Assembly: GCF_003293745.1 (NCBI RefSeq)
Contig: NZ_PTLZ01000004.1
Location: 186,001-250,000, forward strand
Direction of reading: 5' to 3'
DNA: 64,000 bases
Source: Herminiimonas fonticola
Lineage (GTDB): Bacteria; Pseudomonadota; Gammaproteobacteria; Burkholderiales; Burkholderiaceae_D
Made by a program: the position numbers and the translations under genes. The notes beneath the pieces were generated by a model. The model made no database searches, was not told the origin of the DNA, and saw only the letters and a program-made list of their open reading frames with translations. The number at the start of each line of letters is the position of its first letter. Position 1 is the stretch's first letter. Positions 47,607 through 55,978 of the stretch are shown in pieces.

Positions 47607-49076
47607 TCAGATCGATGGGGGCACGCCGGAATTGGCGTGCATTGAGTCGCTGACCAGCCTTGCTAATGTGCGCGTCGCGCGTTCGAGTACCGCGTCCCAG
47701 CGCTGACCACAGGTCAGCCGGATGTGGTGCTGGAACTCGGCGCGTGCGGAAAACATGGGGCCTGGGGCGATGCTGATACCTTGCGCCAGCGCGGCTCGAT
47801 ACAAGGCCATCGCGTCGACGCCGATGGGCAATTCGAGCCACATGAAATATCCACCAGCCGGGCGCACAACCAGCGTCCCATCAGGAAAGTTCCTGGTAAC
47901 AGCGTCGAACAGGCTTGCGCGTTGGGCCTGCAACGACAGGCGCAGACCTCGCAGGTGGTGGTCGTAGCCGCCTGCCTGCAGATACTCGGCCAACGCAGCC
48001 TGAGCCGGGATAGACCCAGAAAGGCTCGTCATGACCTTTAGCCTCTGGACGTCTCGCACCCATCGGCCGGGCGCGGCCCAGCCGACTCGATAGCCTGGGG
48101 CCAGGCACTTCGAGAACGACGAGCAGTGCAGCACCAGACCACGATGGTCGAAAGCCTTGGCGGGCAGCGGCGCCACCTTGCCTTCATAGAGCTCGGAATA
48201 GACGTCGTCTTCGATCAGCGGTATGTCGTGGCGCGCGAGCAATTCGACAAGATCGCGCTTCTTTGTATCGGGCATCAGGCTGCCGAGCGGATTCTGGAAG
48301 GTGGTCATCAGCCAACACGCCTTTGGGTGATAAAGTTCGATTACTTGTGCCAGGCGACCGAGATCGATGCCCTCGCGAACGTGGGTCGGCACCTCGATGG
48401 CGTGCAAGCCCAAATGCTGGAGGGCCTGCAACGCAATATAGAAGGTCGGGGACTCGACCACCACCGCATCACCCGGCCGCGCCACCGCGCCCAGGCACAA
48501 GTTCAACGCCTCCATCGCACCGTTGGTTAGCACGATCTCGTCGGGGTCCACGGCCATACCCTGCCGCAGATAGCGCTTGGCAATCTCGCGCCTCAGTCGC
48601 AGGTTACCTGGCGGCAGGTCGTCGACCATATTCCAAGGTTTAAGTCGTCGCGTGCTCGATACCAGCGCGCGACGCAGTCGGTCGAGAGGGAAAAGGGCCG
48701 GGTTCAGGAAAGCAGAACCGAGGGGCACAATGTCGCGCGCTAGCGCAGAGCCGAGGATCGTGCAGATCAAGTCGTTGACCTCGACGGCTTGGCTTCCCGG
48801 CTGTGGGTCGGAGGTTCGTGGTTCCGCGAGCAGCACGCCGCCAGCGCGCGCGGCGACAAAGTAACCTGACCGCGGTACTGCATGAATCAGACCGCGGGAC
48901 TCCAGCAGGTAGTAAGCCTGGAACACCGTGCTTGGGCTCAGGTGCCGAGTGGCACAGATCTGGCGAACGGAGGGCAAGCGGTCCCCGGGTCGGAGCACAC
49001 CGGCAGCGATCTGCTGCTGGAGCTGTTGAGCTAGCGCTTCGAATTTCGAAGGGGCTATGGATTGATGTTTAGGCAT
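47607..49076 (-). CDS. MocR/PdxR-type transcription regulator (GntR-aminotransferase fusion)
   Basis: 489 residues: an N-terminal GntR winged helix (about 10-80: LQQQIAAGVLRPGDRLPSVRQ and SPSTVFQAYYLLESRGLI), a linker, and a fold-type I aminotransferase domain. The PLP lysine lies in HCSSFSKCLAPGYRVGW, and TNGAMEALNLCLGA and MTTFQNPLGSLMP are typical. Such regulators sense PLP or amino-compounds. No target gene of that kind lies divergent from it; the neighbour on that side is the tRNA relic. It is probably a separate unit in the islet. Confidence 0.9.
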   Translation of the reverse strand: MPKHQSIAPSKFEALAQQLQQQIAAGVLRPGDRLPSVRQICATRHLSPSTVFQAYYLLESRGLIHAVPRSGYFVAARAGGVLLAEPRTSDPQPGSQAVEVNDLICTILGSALARDIVPLGSAFLNPALFPLDRLRRALVSSTRRLKPWNMVDDLPPGNLRLRREIAKRYLRQGMAVDPDEIVLTNGAMEALNLCLGAVARPGDAVVVESPTFYIALQALQHLGLHAIEVPTHVREGIDLGRLAQVIELYHPKACWLMTTFQNPLGSLMPDTKKRDLVELLARHDIPLIEDDVYSELYEGKVAPLPAKAFDHRGLVLHCSSFSKCLAPGYRVGWAAPGRWVRDVQRLKVMTSLSGSIPAQAALAEYLQAGGYDHHLRGLRLSLQAQRASLFDAVTRNFPDGTLVVRPAGGYFMWLELPIGVDAMALYRAALAQGISIAPGPMFSARAEFQHHIRLTCGQRWDAVLERATRTLARLVSDSMHANSGVPPSI

Positions 49077-49190
49077 GGTGTCGGAACCGCGCCTCAGTCG
49101 AGCACCGGCTGGATAGGGGGGCAGTGCTTCAGTCTACGCCCTTAATGTCGAAATGTAACCTAGCTTAGCTGTGAACTAAGACCGTATAGG

Positions 49191-49230
49191 CTCATAATTC
49201 GTTGGTGCCGTGTTCGACGGAGGCCCACCA
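49191..49230 (+). repeat. Decayed copy of the tRNA 3' half (attR-like)
   Basis: Compared with 42295-42339, this 40-nt copy differs by one substitution (C to T) and a 5-nt gap (TCACG) in the T arm, and keeps the CCA end. The bases upstream do not continue the tRNA. It marks the right end of the islet; the damage suggests an old insertion. Confidence 0.88.
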
Positions 49231-49239
49231 TAAAAACAA

Positions 49240-49269
49240 GGGGTTACGTTCATTCGTAACCCCTTTTTT
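49240..49269 (+). terminator. Rho-independent terminator behind the tRNA copy
   Basis: GGGGTTACG and CGTAACCCC pair around TTCATT, followed by six T. It is likely the original terminator of the tRNA, displaced by the islet. Confidence 0.85.
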
Positions 49270-49418
49270 GCGTCTGAATGTTTATTCAGGGCATCTTCAG
49301 AATGAATCGGGTTAATATAATTCACGCGATATAAGTATCGCTCATGGAAAAAGTACATCATCAATAATTAATAAGATATTCACTGGATGGGCCAGGCAAC
49401 ACTAACGCGAGCGCGCAT

Positions 49419-50627
49419 ATGCTGAAACAAATCAATGTGGAACAGCTCCGTGTCGGAATGTTTGTTCAGAAGTTTTGCAGCACCTGGGACGAGTCACCAT
49501 TTTGGCGGACCTCGCTCTTGCTCGACAATCTCAAGGATTTGCAAAAGATTCAAGTTAGTGACGTTGCGGCAGTGTGGATAGATACTTCCAAAGGTTTGGA
49601 TGTTGAGAAACCTGTAGCTGAAAAAAATGAAGCTGAACTAACAACACAAAAAATTGCTCCCTCGCCTATAGTCGTACCGCGTCGCGCATCATTCGACGAC
49701 GAGATGGCACGTGCCAAAAAAATATGCGCAGATGGCAAGACGGCTGTCACCACCATGTTCCAGGAAGCGAGAATGGGCAATGCGCTGAATACGGCGCACG
49801 CGCATTCACTGGTAGAAGAAATTTCCTCGTCCGTCATGCGCAATCCAGACGCGCTCATCAGTCTTGCCCGCTTGAAAAACAAGGATGATTACACCTACAT
49901 GCATTCGATCGCGGTATGCGCGCTGATGATTGCCCTCGCCAAAAAACTGAAACTGGATGACAAGCAGACCAGGGATGCGGGTCTGGCGGGACTATTGCAC
50001 GATGTAGGAAAAATGATGGTGTCGCAGTCGATACTGGACAAACCAGGCAAGCTGACTGATGACGAATTCGTCGCGGTCAAAGAGCATCCGGTTGAGGGCC
50101 ATAAGATATTGTTGGAGTCGCCAGATGTCACCGAGGCGGCTCTCGATGTGTGTTTGCATCATCACGAACGATTCGATGGAACTGGTTATCCGCACAGACT
50201 GGAAGGCGAAAATATCAGTCTGTTTGCACGCATGGGAGCTGTCTGTGATGTGTATGATGCCATCACATCGAACCGTGTTTATAAAGCAGGTTGGGAGCCG
50301 TCAGAATCCTTGCGCCGCATGGCCGAATGGAAAGGGCATTTTGATCCGGCAGTGTTCCAGGCATTTGTAAAATGCATAGGCATTTATCCGACAGGTGCAT
50401 TGGTCAAATTAAAAACCGGACGTATAGGTGTCGTCGTTGAGCAGTCAGAAAATTCGTTGTTGACGCCAAAAGTAAAAGTTTTCTTTTCGGTCAAATCAAA
50501 TGCCTACATCACACCTGAAGTCGTCGATCTGGCGAGGCTGGAAGGATACGACAAAATCATGGGTCTGGAAGATGCAGAAAAACTCGGACTTAAAAATGTG
50601 CATGGCATATGGGCTGGCGTCGCGTAG
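49419..50627 (+). CDS. HD-GYP phosphodiesterase with DUF3391 N-terminus
   Basis: 402 residues: an N-terminal DUF3391-like region (MLKQINVEQLRVGMFVQKF to about 60), a helical stretch, then a complete HD-GYP domain (about 140-330). HD is seen in GLLHDVGKMM, the HHE motif in HHHERFDGTGYP, and the later aspartate in AVCDVYDAITS. It should hydrolyse c-di-GMP. It lies just outside the islet and follows the displaced tRNA terminator. Confidence 0.92.
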   Translation: MLKQINVEQLRVGMFVQKFCSTWDESPFWRTSLLLDNLKDLQKIQVSDVAAVWIDTSKGLDVEKPVAEKNEAELTTQKIAPSPIVVPRRASFDDEMARAKKICADGKTAVTTMFQEARMGNALNTAHAHSLVEEISSSVMRNPDALISLARLKNKDDYTYMHSIAVCALMIALAKKLKLDDKQTRDAGLAGLLHDVGKMMVSQSILDKPGKLTDDEFVAVKEHPVEGHKILLESPDVTEAALDVCLHHHERFDGTGYPHRLEGENISLFARMGAVCDVYDAITSNRVYKAGWEPSESLRRMAEWKGHFDPAVFQAFVKCIGIYPTGALVKLKTGRIGVVVEQSENSLLTPKVKVFFSVKSNAYITPEVVDLARLEGYDKIMGLEDAEKLGLKNVHGIWAGVA

Positions 50628-50792
50628 GAGAAAAATTCCTCGGGGCCTGGCGATGTCGGTATATCTTCTGAGCTCATGAGTTCATCTTTCATAGTCGCGA
50701 AACTTCCTTCCTGAGATTCCCCTGCGTTGGGAACGCACGAATTGGCCGTCCTGGTCTGATTCCACCAAAAATTCCACGATTTTGCAAAGCAC

Positions 50793-50808
50793 TGGCACGT
50801 CAATTGCA
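50793..50808 (+). promoter_or_regulatory. Sigma54 promoter of the PAS kinase-regulator pair
   Basis: TGGCAC-GTCAA-TTGCA is a full match to the sigma54 consensus, with GG and GC 10 nt apart. The predicted start is near 50819, 42 nt before the kinase ATG. No clear NtrC site was seen upstream. Confidence 0.8.
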
Positions 50809-50860
50809 AACACTTGAGCAATCAATCATTGCAAAGTGATCATCAAGTGAGCGCAAGAAT

Positions 50861-52057
50861 ATGAAGACCAGATTGCCGGCTGAGGCCGAGCGCGCTTTAT
50901 GGCGTGACAAGTTGATGTTGCTGATGGAATCGACCAGCGATGGCGTCTACGGCATCGATCTGGCGGGGCTGTGTACTTTCATCAATCCTGCTGGTGCAGC
51001 GATGCTGGGTTATTCGGTGGATCAGATGCTGGGCCAGAATATGCATTGCTTGATGCATCATTCGCACGAACATGGTCACGCGTATCCGGAAGAAGATTGC
51101 CCTATCTACCGCGCGTTTCGTGCTGGGCGTACCTGCAAGATAGACAAGGAAGTTTTCTGGCGTGCGGATGGTTCGTCTTTCGCGGTTGAGTATTCATCAC
51201 ACCAGATAGTCGAGCAGGGAAAAATCTGTGGCGCAGTTGTTCTATTCAGCGACATTTCTGAGCGCCGCCAGGCGGAGCGTCAATTACATAGAACTAATCG
51301 CGAACTGGAGTTGCGTGTCATAGAACGCACTGCCGAATTGTCCGGTGCGCTGGCGCAAATGCGTGAATTGTCTGCTTATGCCGACTCTGCGCTTGAGGAA
51401 GAGCGTCGCCGCATCGCGCGCGAAATTCACGATGAGTTGGGCAGCTTGCTGGTAGCGCTCAAGCTGGATGTGAGCTGGATGGAAAAGCGCGTCGTCGATA
51501 GAGCGGAAGTGGCTGGCAAGTGCCGGGCTATGAATCGTTTGATTGAATCAGCGGTAGAAAACGTAGGCCGCATGATCACCGATCTGCGCCCCAGCATTCT
51601 CGATCATCAGGGTTTGATCGCCGCATTGGAATGGCAATTGCAGGAATTCATAGAAACTACCGAGATGGAGTGTGACTCCAGCATTGAAGTCGCAGATGAT
51701 ATCCACGCACCTGACGGTAATCTGGCAACCGCGATATTCCGCATTTTTCAGGAAATGCTGAGCAACGTAGCGCGTCATGCGCAGGCTAGTGCCATTCAAA
51801 TTCGCATTCAACTCAACGAAAATTCCTTGGTGATGGCAGTGCACGACAACGGCATAGGTGCGCAGCCCTTCGATCTTGATAGCAGTCGCTCATACGGTGT
51901 GATGGGTATGCGCGAACGCGCGATGCATTTTGGTGGCAGCCTGGAAATTATCAGTGCGCCAGGCAAAGGCACGCTGGCGCGCTTGTTCATTCCACTCGCA
52001 CCGCAGAAGTGCGAAATTGTGGGTTCCACAAAAAATCCGCACGGAGTCAGTGCATGA
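50861..52057 (+). CDS. PAS sensor histidine kinase, NarX/NarL-group type
   Basis: 398 residues without membrane segments. The PAS domain (about 10-140) contains an unusual His-rich stretch (MHHSHEHGH, then a cysteine in EEDCPIY). A coiled region leads to the HisKA_3 H-box (RRRIAREIHDELGSLL), followed by the ATPase with NVARHAQASAIQI and DNGIGA. It couples to the response regulator, whose ATG overlaps its stop. Its own sigma54 promoter and the cynS gene behind it suggest a role in nitrogen or cyanate response; the signal is unknown. Confidence 0.9.
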   Translation: MKTRLPAEAERALWRDKLMLLMESTSDGVYGIDLAGLCTFINPAGAAMLGYSVDQMLGQNMHCLMHHSHEHGHAYPEEDCPIYRAFRAGRTCKIDKEVFWRADGSSFAVEYSSHQIVEQGKICGAVVLFSDISERRQAERQLHRTNRELELRVIERTAELSGALAQMRELSAYADSALEEERRRIAREIHDELGSLLVALKLDVSWMEKRVVDRAEVAGKCRAMNRLIESAVENVGRMITDLRPSILDHQGLIAALEWQLQEFIETTEMECDSSIEVADDIHAPDGNLATAIFRIFQEMLSNVARHAQASAIQIRIQLNENSLVMAVHDNGIGAQPFDLDSSRSYGVMGMRERAMHFGGSLEIISAPGKGTLARLFIPLAPQKCEIVGSTKNPHGVSA

Positions 52058-52689
52058 TCAATCTGCTTTTATGTGATGACCACCGCATGGTGCGCGAAGG
52101 ACTGAAGCAAATTCTGGCCGATGCCGGTGATATCGATGTCATCGGTGAATGTGCCGATGGCGCGGAAGTATTGCGCCAGGCGCGTGTGCTGCCGATAGAT
52201 GTGGTTTTGCTGGATATTGCGATCCCGGTGCACGACGGTCTGGAGGTGCTGCAGCGATTAAAGAAGGAAATGCCGCGCCTGCCAGTCTTGATACTTTCCA
52301 CCTATCCAGAAAAGCAATATGCTGCGCGCTGCTATCGTTTGGGCGCTTCTGGCTATCTGAATAAAAGTGTCGATAGTGATCAGCTTATCATCGCGATACG
52401 CAAGGCGGCCGAAGGCGGTATGTACGTTAGTGCCAGCATGGCAGAGGCACTTGCCACTAGTCTAGGTCAGCATGCGACGAGGCTGCCGCACGAGACTTTA
52501 TCGCAGCGCGAATATCAAGTTTTCAAGGCGCTTGCCAGCGGTACTTGCGTCAAGGATATTGCTGACCAGCTTGGACTCAGTCCGAACACGGTGAGTACCT
52601 ATCGCAGTCGCATACTGGAAAAAACCGGCGCCAGCAACGACGTTGGCATTGCCATGTATGCAGTCAAACACCAACTGATTACTCCCTGA
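52054..52689 (+). CDS. NarL/FixJ-type response regulator
   Basis: 211 residues. The receiver starts with LLLCDDHRMVREGL and has the acceptor aspartate in VVLLDIAIPVHDG and the lysine in YLNKSVDSDQL. The LuxR-type helix-turn-helix is LSQREYQVFKALASGTCVKDIADQLGLSPNTVSTYR. The ATG overlaps the kinase stop (ATGA). A perfect palindrome at 52779-52798 is a possible binding site. Confidence 0.93.
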   Translation: MINLLLCDDHRMVREGLKQILADAGDIDVIGECADGAEVLRQARVLPIDVVLLDIAIPVHDGLEVLQRLKKEMPRLPVLILSTYPEKQYAARCYRLGASGYLNKSVDSDQLIIAIRKAAEGGMYVSASMAEALATSLGQHATRLPHETLSQREYQVFKALASGTCVKDIADQLGLSPNTVSTYRSRILEKTGASNDVGIAMYAVKHQLITP

Positions 52690-52778
52690 GAAATCGGCGC
52701 TTGCTGTACTGCTGAAGTAACAGGCAACAGCAATGCGCGTTAATCATTTCCATTTTCCCTCGCTTGCCAAAAAATAAT

Positions 52779-52798
52779 TTGTAGTGCTGGCACTACAA
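52779..52798. promoter_or_regulatory. Perfect 9-bp inverted repeat upstream of cynS
   Basis: TTGTAGTGC and GCACTACAA are separated by TG. It lies about 33 nt before the sigma54 element of cynS and 90 nt after the NarL-type regulator gene. The polarity is opposite to NtrC half-sites, so a different regulator (perhaps the neighbour) is likelier. Confidence 0.6.
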
Positions 52799-52830
52799 GC
52801 CATCGCTGGCTTACGACAAAAATTCCTGCT

Positions 52831-52846
52831 TGGCTCGCCGTTTGCA
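52831..52846 (+). promoter_or_regulatory. Sigma54 promoter of cynS
   Basis: TGGCTC-GCCGT-TTGCA has GG and GC 10 nt apart, one mismatch in the -24 part. The predicted start is near 52857, leaving a leader of about 134 nt. Confidence 0.7.
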
Positions 52847-52990
52847 ACATGTTCGGTGTAAGCAACTTCAGGGATCTACGCATGCCCATTTCCAAATGCT
52901 TAGCCCTGATCGTTCTTTGAATAATTGTTGGTAAGTCTGTGCACGCAAACACGCACGAAATATTTATCTTTAACTCTTGAAGGAAGCAAT

Positions 52991-53434
52991 ATGGACCGCA
53001 ATACTGTTACCCAAAAAATCGTCAACACCAAAGTCGCTCAAGGCATGAAGTGGACTGACATCGCCAGCAATTTTGAAGAAAGCAAGGAGTGGGTCACTGC
53101 GGCTTGTCTCGGTCAAATGACTTTCACCAAGGCACAAGCAGCGATTGCGCAAAAATTGTTCGCGCTCACCGATGAAGAATGCGCATGGCTGCAAATCGTG
53201 CCGTACAAAGGCTCACTGGAATGCAGTGCGCCTAGCGATCCCTTGATCTATCGCTGGTACGAAATCGTCAATGTGTTCGGGCCGACCATCAAGGAATTGA
53301 TCAGCGAAGAATTCGGCGACGGCATCATGAGCGCGATTGATTTTTCCATGGACATTCAACGCCAGGCCGATCCAAAAGGCGATCGCGTGAACGTGATGTT
53401 GTCGGGTAAGTTCCTGCCGTATAAAACCTGGTAA
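52991..53434 (+). CDS. cynS: Cyanate hydratase (cyanase)
   Basis: 147-residue enzyme that converts cyanate and bicarbonate to ammonia and CO2. The helix-turn-helix-like N-terminal domain and the catalytic C-terminal domain are complete: the arginine and glutamate in YRWYEIVNVFG and the serine in GIMSAIDFSMDI. The ATG at 52991 follows GAAGGAAGC. No CynR (LysR) or cyanate-transporter gene is next to it; instead the two-component pair lies upstream, which fits use as a nitrogen source. Confidence 0.96.
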   Translation: MDRNTVTQKIVNTKVAQGMKWTDIASNFEESKEWVTAACLGQMTFTKAQAAIAQKLFALTDEECAWLQIVPYKGSLECSAPSDPLIYRWYEIVNVFGPTIKELISEEFGDGIMSAIDFSMDIQRQADPKGDRVNVMLSGKFLPYKTW

Positions 53435-53444
53435 TTGCACATCG

Positions 53445-53504
53445 AGTTGCAAAATCAACAGAGTCATTTGGACATACAGGCGCTATTGATTTTGCAACTT
53501 TTTT
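53445..53504 (+). terminator. Long-loop terminator between cynS and cfa
   Basis: AGTTGCAAAATCAA and TTGATTTTGCAACT form a perfect 14-bp stem with a 27-nt loop, followed by six T. It ends cynS transcription. Confidence 0.75.
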
Positions 53505-53521
53505 CTCGCGGATAGATGAAC

Positions 53522-54685
53522 TTAAATCAGTTCACGGTGATACCCATTAGGTACGCCATCTTTGGATAGTAGCCATTGCCACAACTGGATATCGCGCGCA
53601 CGGAATGCGCCTGCGCATGAGAGCAGGTAATAACGCCACATACGGTAAAAGCGTTCGCCCAATTCATCTGCAAAGAGCGGCCATGCGGCGTCGAAGTTGC
53701 GGAACCATGCCATCAGTGTCTTGTCGTAATCGGCACCAAAATTATGCAAGTCTTCAACCACGAATAGATTGTCGACAGCATCACCAATCTGGCCTACCGA
53801 AGGCAGATCGCCATTCGGGAAAATATATTTATCTATCCACGGATCTGGCGCTGATTTGCGCAGGTTTTTGCCTATCGTATGCAAGAGGAACAAGCCATTT
53901 TTCGGCAGACATTGATGCGCAACCTGCATATAGGCGCGGTAATTTTTACGGCCTACATGTTCAAACATGCCTATGCTGGCAATCGCATCGAAAGGTTCGT
54001 TCAGCTCGCGATAATCCTGCAGGCGGAATTCCAGCGGCAAATGCGCATAGCGTTGCTGCGCCCACGCAACCTGTTCTTTTGAAATGCTCACGCCTACGCA
54101 TTCGACGCCATAATTCTCAGCGGCATATGCCATGAAGCTGCCCCAGCCGCAGCCTATATCGAGTACGCGCATGCCGGGTTTGAGTTGCAGTTTGCGGCAC
54201 ACCATATCGAGCTTCGCGACCTGCGCCTGTTCCAGAGTAGTCGCGCTTTCCCAATAACCGCAGGTGTATGTCATGCGGGAATCCAGCATTGCCGCATAAA
54301 AATCATTGCCCAAGTCGTAATGCACTTCGCCTACCTGTTTGGCACGCTTGATGTCTTGCCGATTCAATAGTTTTGCAGACAAGGCATGGCCCAGCAGACG
54401 CAGCGGTTGTATTTGATCAGTCAGTCTGGTGCTTAACAGGCGGGCAAAAAATTCATCCAGTTCTTCCGCGTCCCACGCGCCATCCATATACGCCTCGCCC
54501 AAGCCCAGATTACCTTGCGAGAATGCACGTTCGGGCACTCCGGCAGATTTCAACTGCATGTCCCATGGACTTGCTCCATTGATTTGAATCTCGGCTTTGC
54601 CAAGCAGCTCGACTGTTGCACGATGCAGACGGGAATTTTTTGGGGTAAATGGCGCAGGAGTAGGCGCAAAGAATTGTGAAGACAT
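53522..54685 (-). CDS. cfa: Cyclopropane-fatty-acyl-phospholipid synthase
   Basis: 387-residue SAM-dependent enzyme that adds a methylene bridge to unsaturated phospholipid chains. The SAM site is DIGCGWGSFMAYAAENYGVECVGVSIS, with FDAIASIGMFEHVGRKNY and IDKYIFPNGDLPSVGQI as family motifs. The N-terminal lipid-binding part is present. It stands alone and is divergent from a LysR regulator gene. Confidence 0.93.
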   Translation of the reverse strand: MSSQFFAPTPAPFTPKNSRLHRATVELLGKAEIQINGASPWDMQLKSAGVPERAFSQGNLGLGEAYMDGAWDAEELDEFFARLLSTRLTDQIQPLRLLGHALSAKLLNRQDIKRAKQVGEVHYDLGNDFYAAMLDSRMTYTCGYWESATTLEQAQVAKLDMVCRKLQLKPGMRVLDIGCGWGSFMAYAAENYGVECVGVSISKEQVAWAQQRYAHLPLEFRLQDYRELNEPFDAIASIGMFEHVGRKNYRAYMQVAHQCLPKNGLFLLHTIGKNLRKSAPDPWIDKYIFPNGDLPSVGQIGDAVDNLFVVEDLHNFGADYDKTLMAWFRNFDAAWPLFADELGERFYRMWRYYLLSCAGAFRARDIQLWQWLLSKDGVPNGYHRELI

Positions 54686-54834
54686 TCAGAAGTTTCCTTT
54701 CATGAAATGGTCAAAATCTTGTTTTCGTTTTTGATGCGTACGGAAAAAATGAACGACAACGAAGCTACATTGCAAACGCAATGACACGGCGCGACAATCA
54801 AACAAAAACCGGAGAGCACTCAGGCATTCACTAA

Positions 54835-54893
54835 AAGACATTTCCCATCAAGAAATGTCTTGGCGCTAAAATATGCGTAAATTATGCATATTT
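54835..54893. promoter_or_regulatory. Two inverted repeats between cfa and a lysR gene
   Basis: AAGACATTTC and GAAATGTCTT (54835-54844, 54852-54861) form a perfect 10-bp pair with a 7-nt spacer. AAATATGC and GCATATTT (54869-54876, 54886-54893) form a perfect 8-bp pair with a 9-nt spacer, AT-rich and of LysR-site type. The rest of the 54686-54958 spacer shows nothing else clear. Confidence 0.5.
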
Positions 54894-54958
54894 ATCAAAA
54901 ACAGTAAAAATGAAATTTACTGCGATTTATTATCAGTAATGTTGCATTGAAGGCGGCC

Positions 54959-55822
54959 ATGGATATTGAACTCGCACGCACCTTTCTTTATATCGTTCGT
55001 TCCGGCAGTTTTATCGCTGCTGCAACGCGTCTTCATGTGACGCAGACGACCGTAACGGCAAGGGTCCAAAATCTCGAATCGCAATTAGGCTGCAGCCTGT
55101 TTGTGCGCAATCGCTCCGGCGCGCGGCTTACTGATGACGGCGAACGCTTTGTCGGTTATGCCACGCAATTGATACAGACGTGGGATGCGGCGCGGCGCGA
55201 TTTGCCTTTGCCGGATGGCTATGGCGATTCGCTTTCGCTGGGGAGTGAAGTGAGCTTGTGCAATCCCTTGATGCTGCAATGGGCGATGCATTTGCGGCGG
55301 GAATTACCTTCGCACGCTATTCGCGTAGAGGTGGGCGATGGCGAAGCTTTGCAATCCAAACTGGAGCGCGGCTTGCTCGATGCAGCGCTGGTTTACAGGC
55401 CCGAATACTGGACCGGCATGCAGGTGGAACAGATACTGGAAGAAAAACTGGTGCAAGTCGCATCCGTCAAAAATCCTGATCCTTATATCTATGTGGATTG
55501 GGGGCCAAACTTCAGGGAAGAACATGATTCGGCGTTGCCGGACAAGGCTAGAAATGTCTTGTCTTTCAACCTGGGGCCGCTCGCCTTGCAATACATCCTG
55601 CAATGCGGCGGCACTGGATATTTCCGCACACGTGTCGTGCGTCGTGCACTGGAGATGAATCTTTTGCAAAAAGTGAAAAGTGCGCCTGAATTTTCATACC
55701 CGGTTTTTCTCGTCTACTCACGGGAGAAGGAATCAGAGGTAATGCAAAAGGCTTTCGAGTTGTTGCGTTCTGTCGTCAAAGAAGAGGCGGATTGGTCTGA
55801 ACACTGGAGTTTTACGCCGTAA
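54959..55822 (+). CDS. LysR-family transcription regulator
   Basis: 287 residues with the usual N-terminal helix-turn-helix (ELARTFLYIVRSGSFIAAATRLHVTQTTVTARVQNLE) and a C-terminal ligand domain. The sequence is of the HdfR-like type. The ATG at 54959 is preferred to an upstream TTG because AAGGCGG lies in front. It could act on the divergent cfa or on itself through the repeats at 54835-54893; the inducer is unknown. Confidence 0.9.
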   Translation: MDIELARTFLYIVRSGSFIAAATRLHVTQTTVTARVQNLESQLGCSLFVRNRSGARLTDDGERFVGYATQLIQTWDAARRDLPLPDGYGDSLSLGSEVSLCNPLMLQWAMHLRRELPSHAIRVEVGDGEALQSKLERGLLDAALVYRPEYWTGMQVEQILEEKLVQVASVKNPDPYIYVDWGPNFREEHDSALPDKARNVLSFNLGPLALQYILQCGGTGYFRTRVVRRALEMNLLQKVKSAPEFSYPVFLVYSREKESEVMQKAFELLRSVVKEEADWSEHWSFTP

Positions 55823-55899
55823 TCACCGCTATGCACGTGCGTAAGTGCGCTCGCCGCCGTAGTTATCTACAGAAAATTTGATCTAGCGCAAAACACGAG

Positions 55900-55947
55900 T
55901 TTCCACGTGGAAATATAGTGGCAGTAACCTTCGCGCGCGCGAAGGTT
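55900..55947 (+). promoter_or_regulatory. Two perfect palindromes upstream of the Aer-like receptor
   Basis: TTTCCACGTGGAAA (55900-55913) is a 14-bp palindrome fit for a dimeric regulator. Thirteen bases on, AACCTTCGCGC and GCGCGAAGGTT (55926-55947) are contiguous 11-bp inverted arms and could form a GC-rich hairpin in the leader. The ATG follows 32 nt later. Confidence 0.55.
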
Positions 55948-55978
55948 CGCTCCTTAAACTCCACGCTGGAAGTCTCAC

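Larger units (their letters stand above)
42340..49230. mobile_element. tRNA-integrated islet with a c-di-GMP signalling cassette (decayed)
   Basis: The left side abuts the CCA end of the tRNA gene; the right side ends in a 40-nt partial copy of the same tRNA 3' half. That is the normal footprint of a tyrosine-integrase element. It holds four minus-strand genes (REC-EAL, two-receiver regulator, hybrid kinase, MocR regulator) and a probable integrase relic next to the tRNA. The genes look somewhat GC-richer than the flanks. Without a working integrase and with a damaged right end, the islet should be fixed. The boundaries come from the repeats; the mechanism is inference. Confidence 0.75.

Noticed and set aside
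47607-49076. Naming the MocR-type regulator pdxR
   Set aside because: No PLP-synthesis genes are adjacent, and MocR proteins have many targets; only the family is supported.
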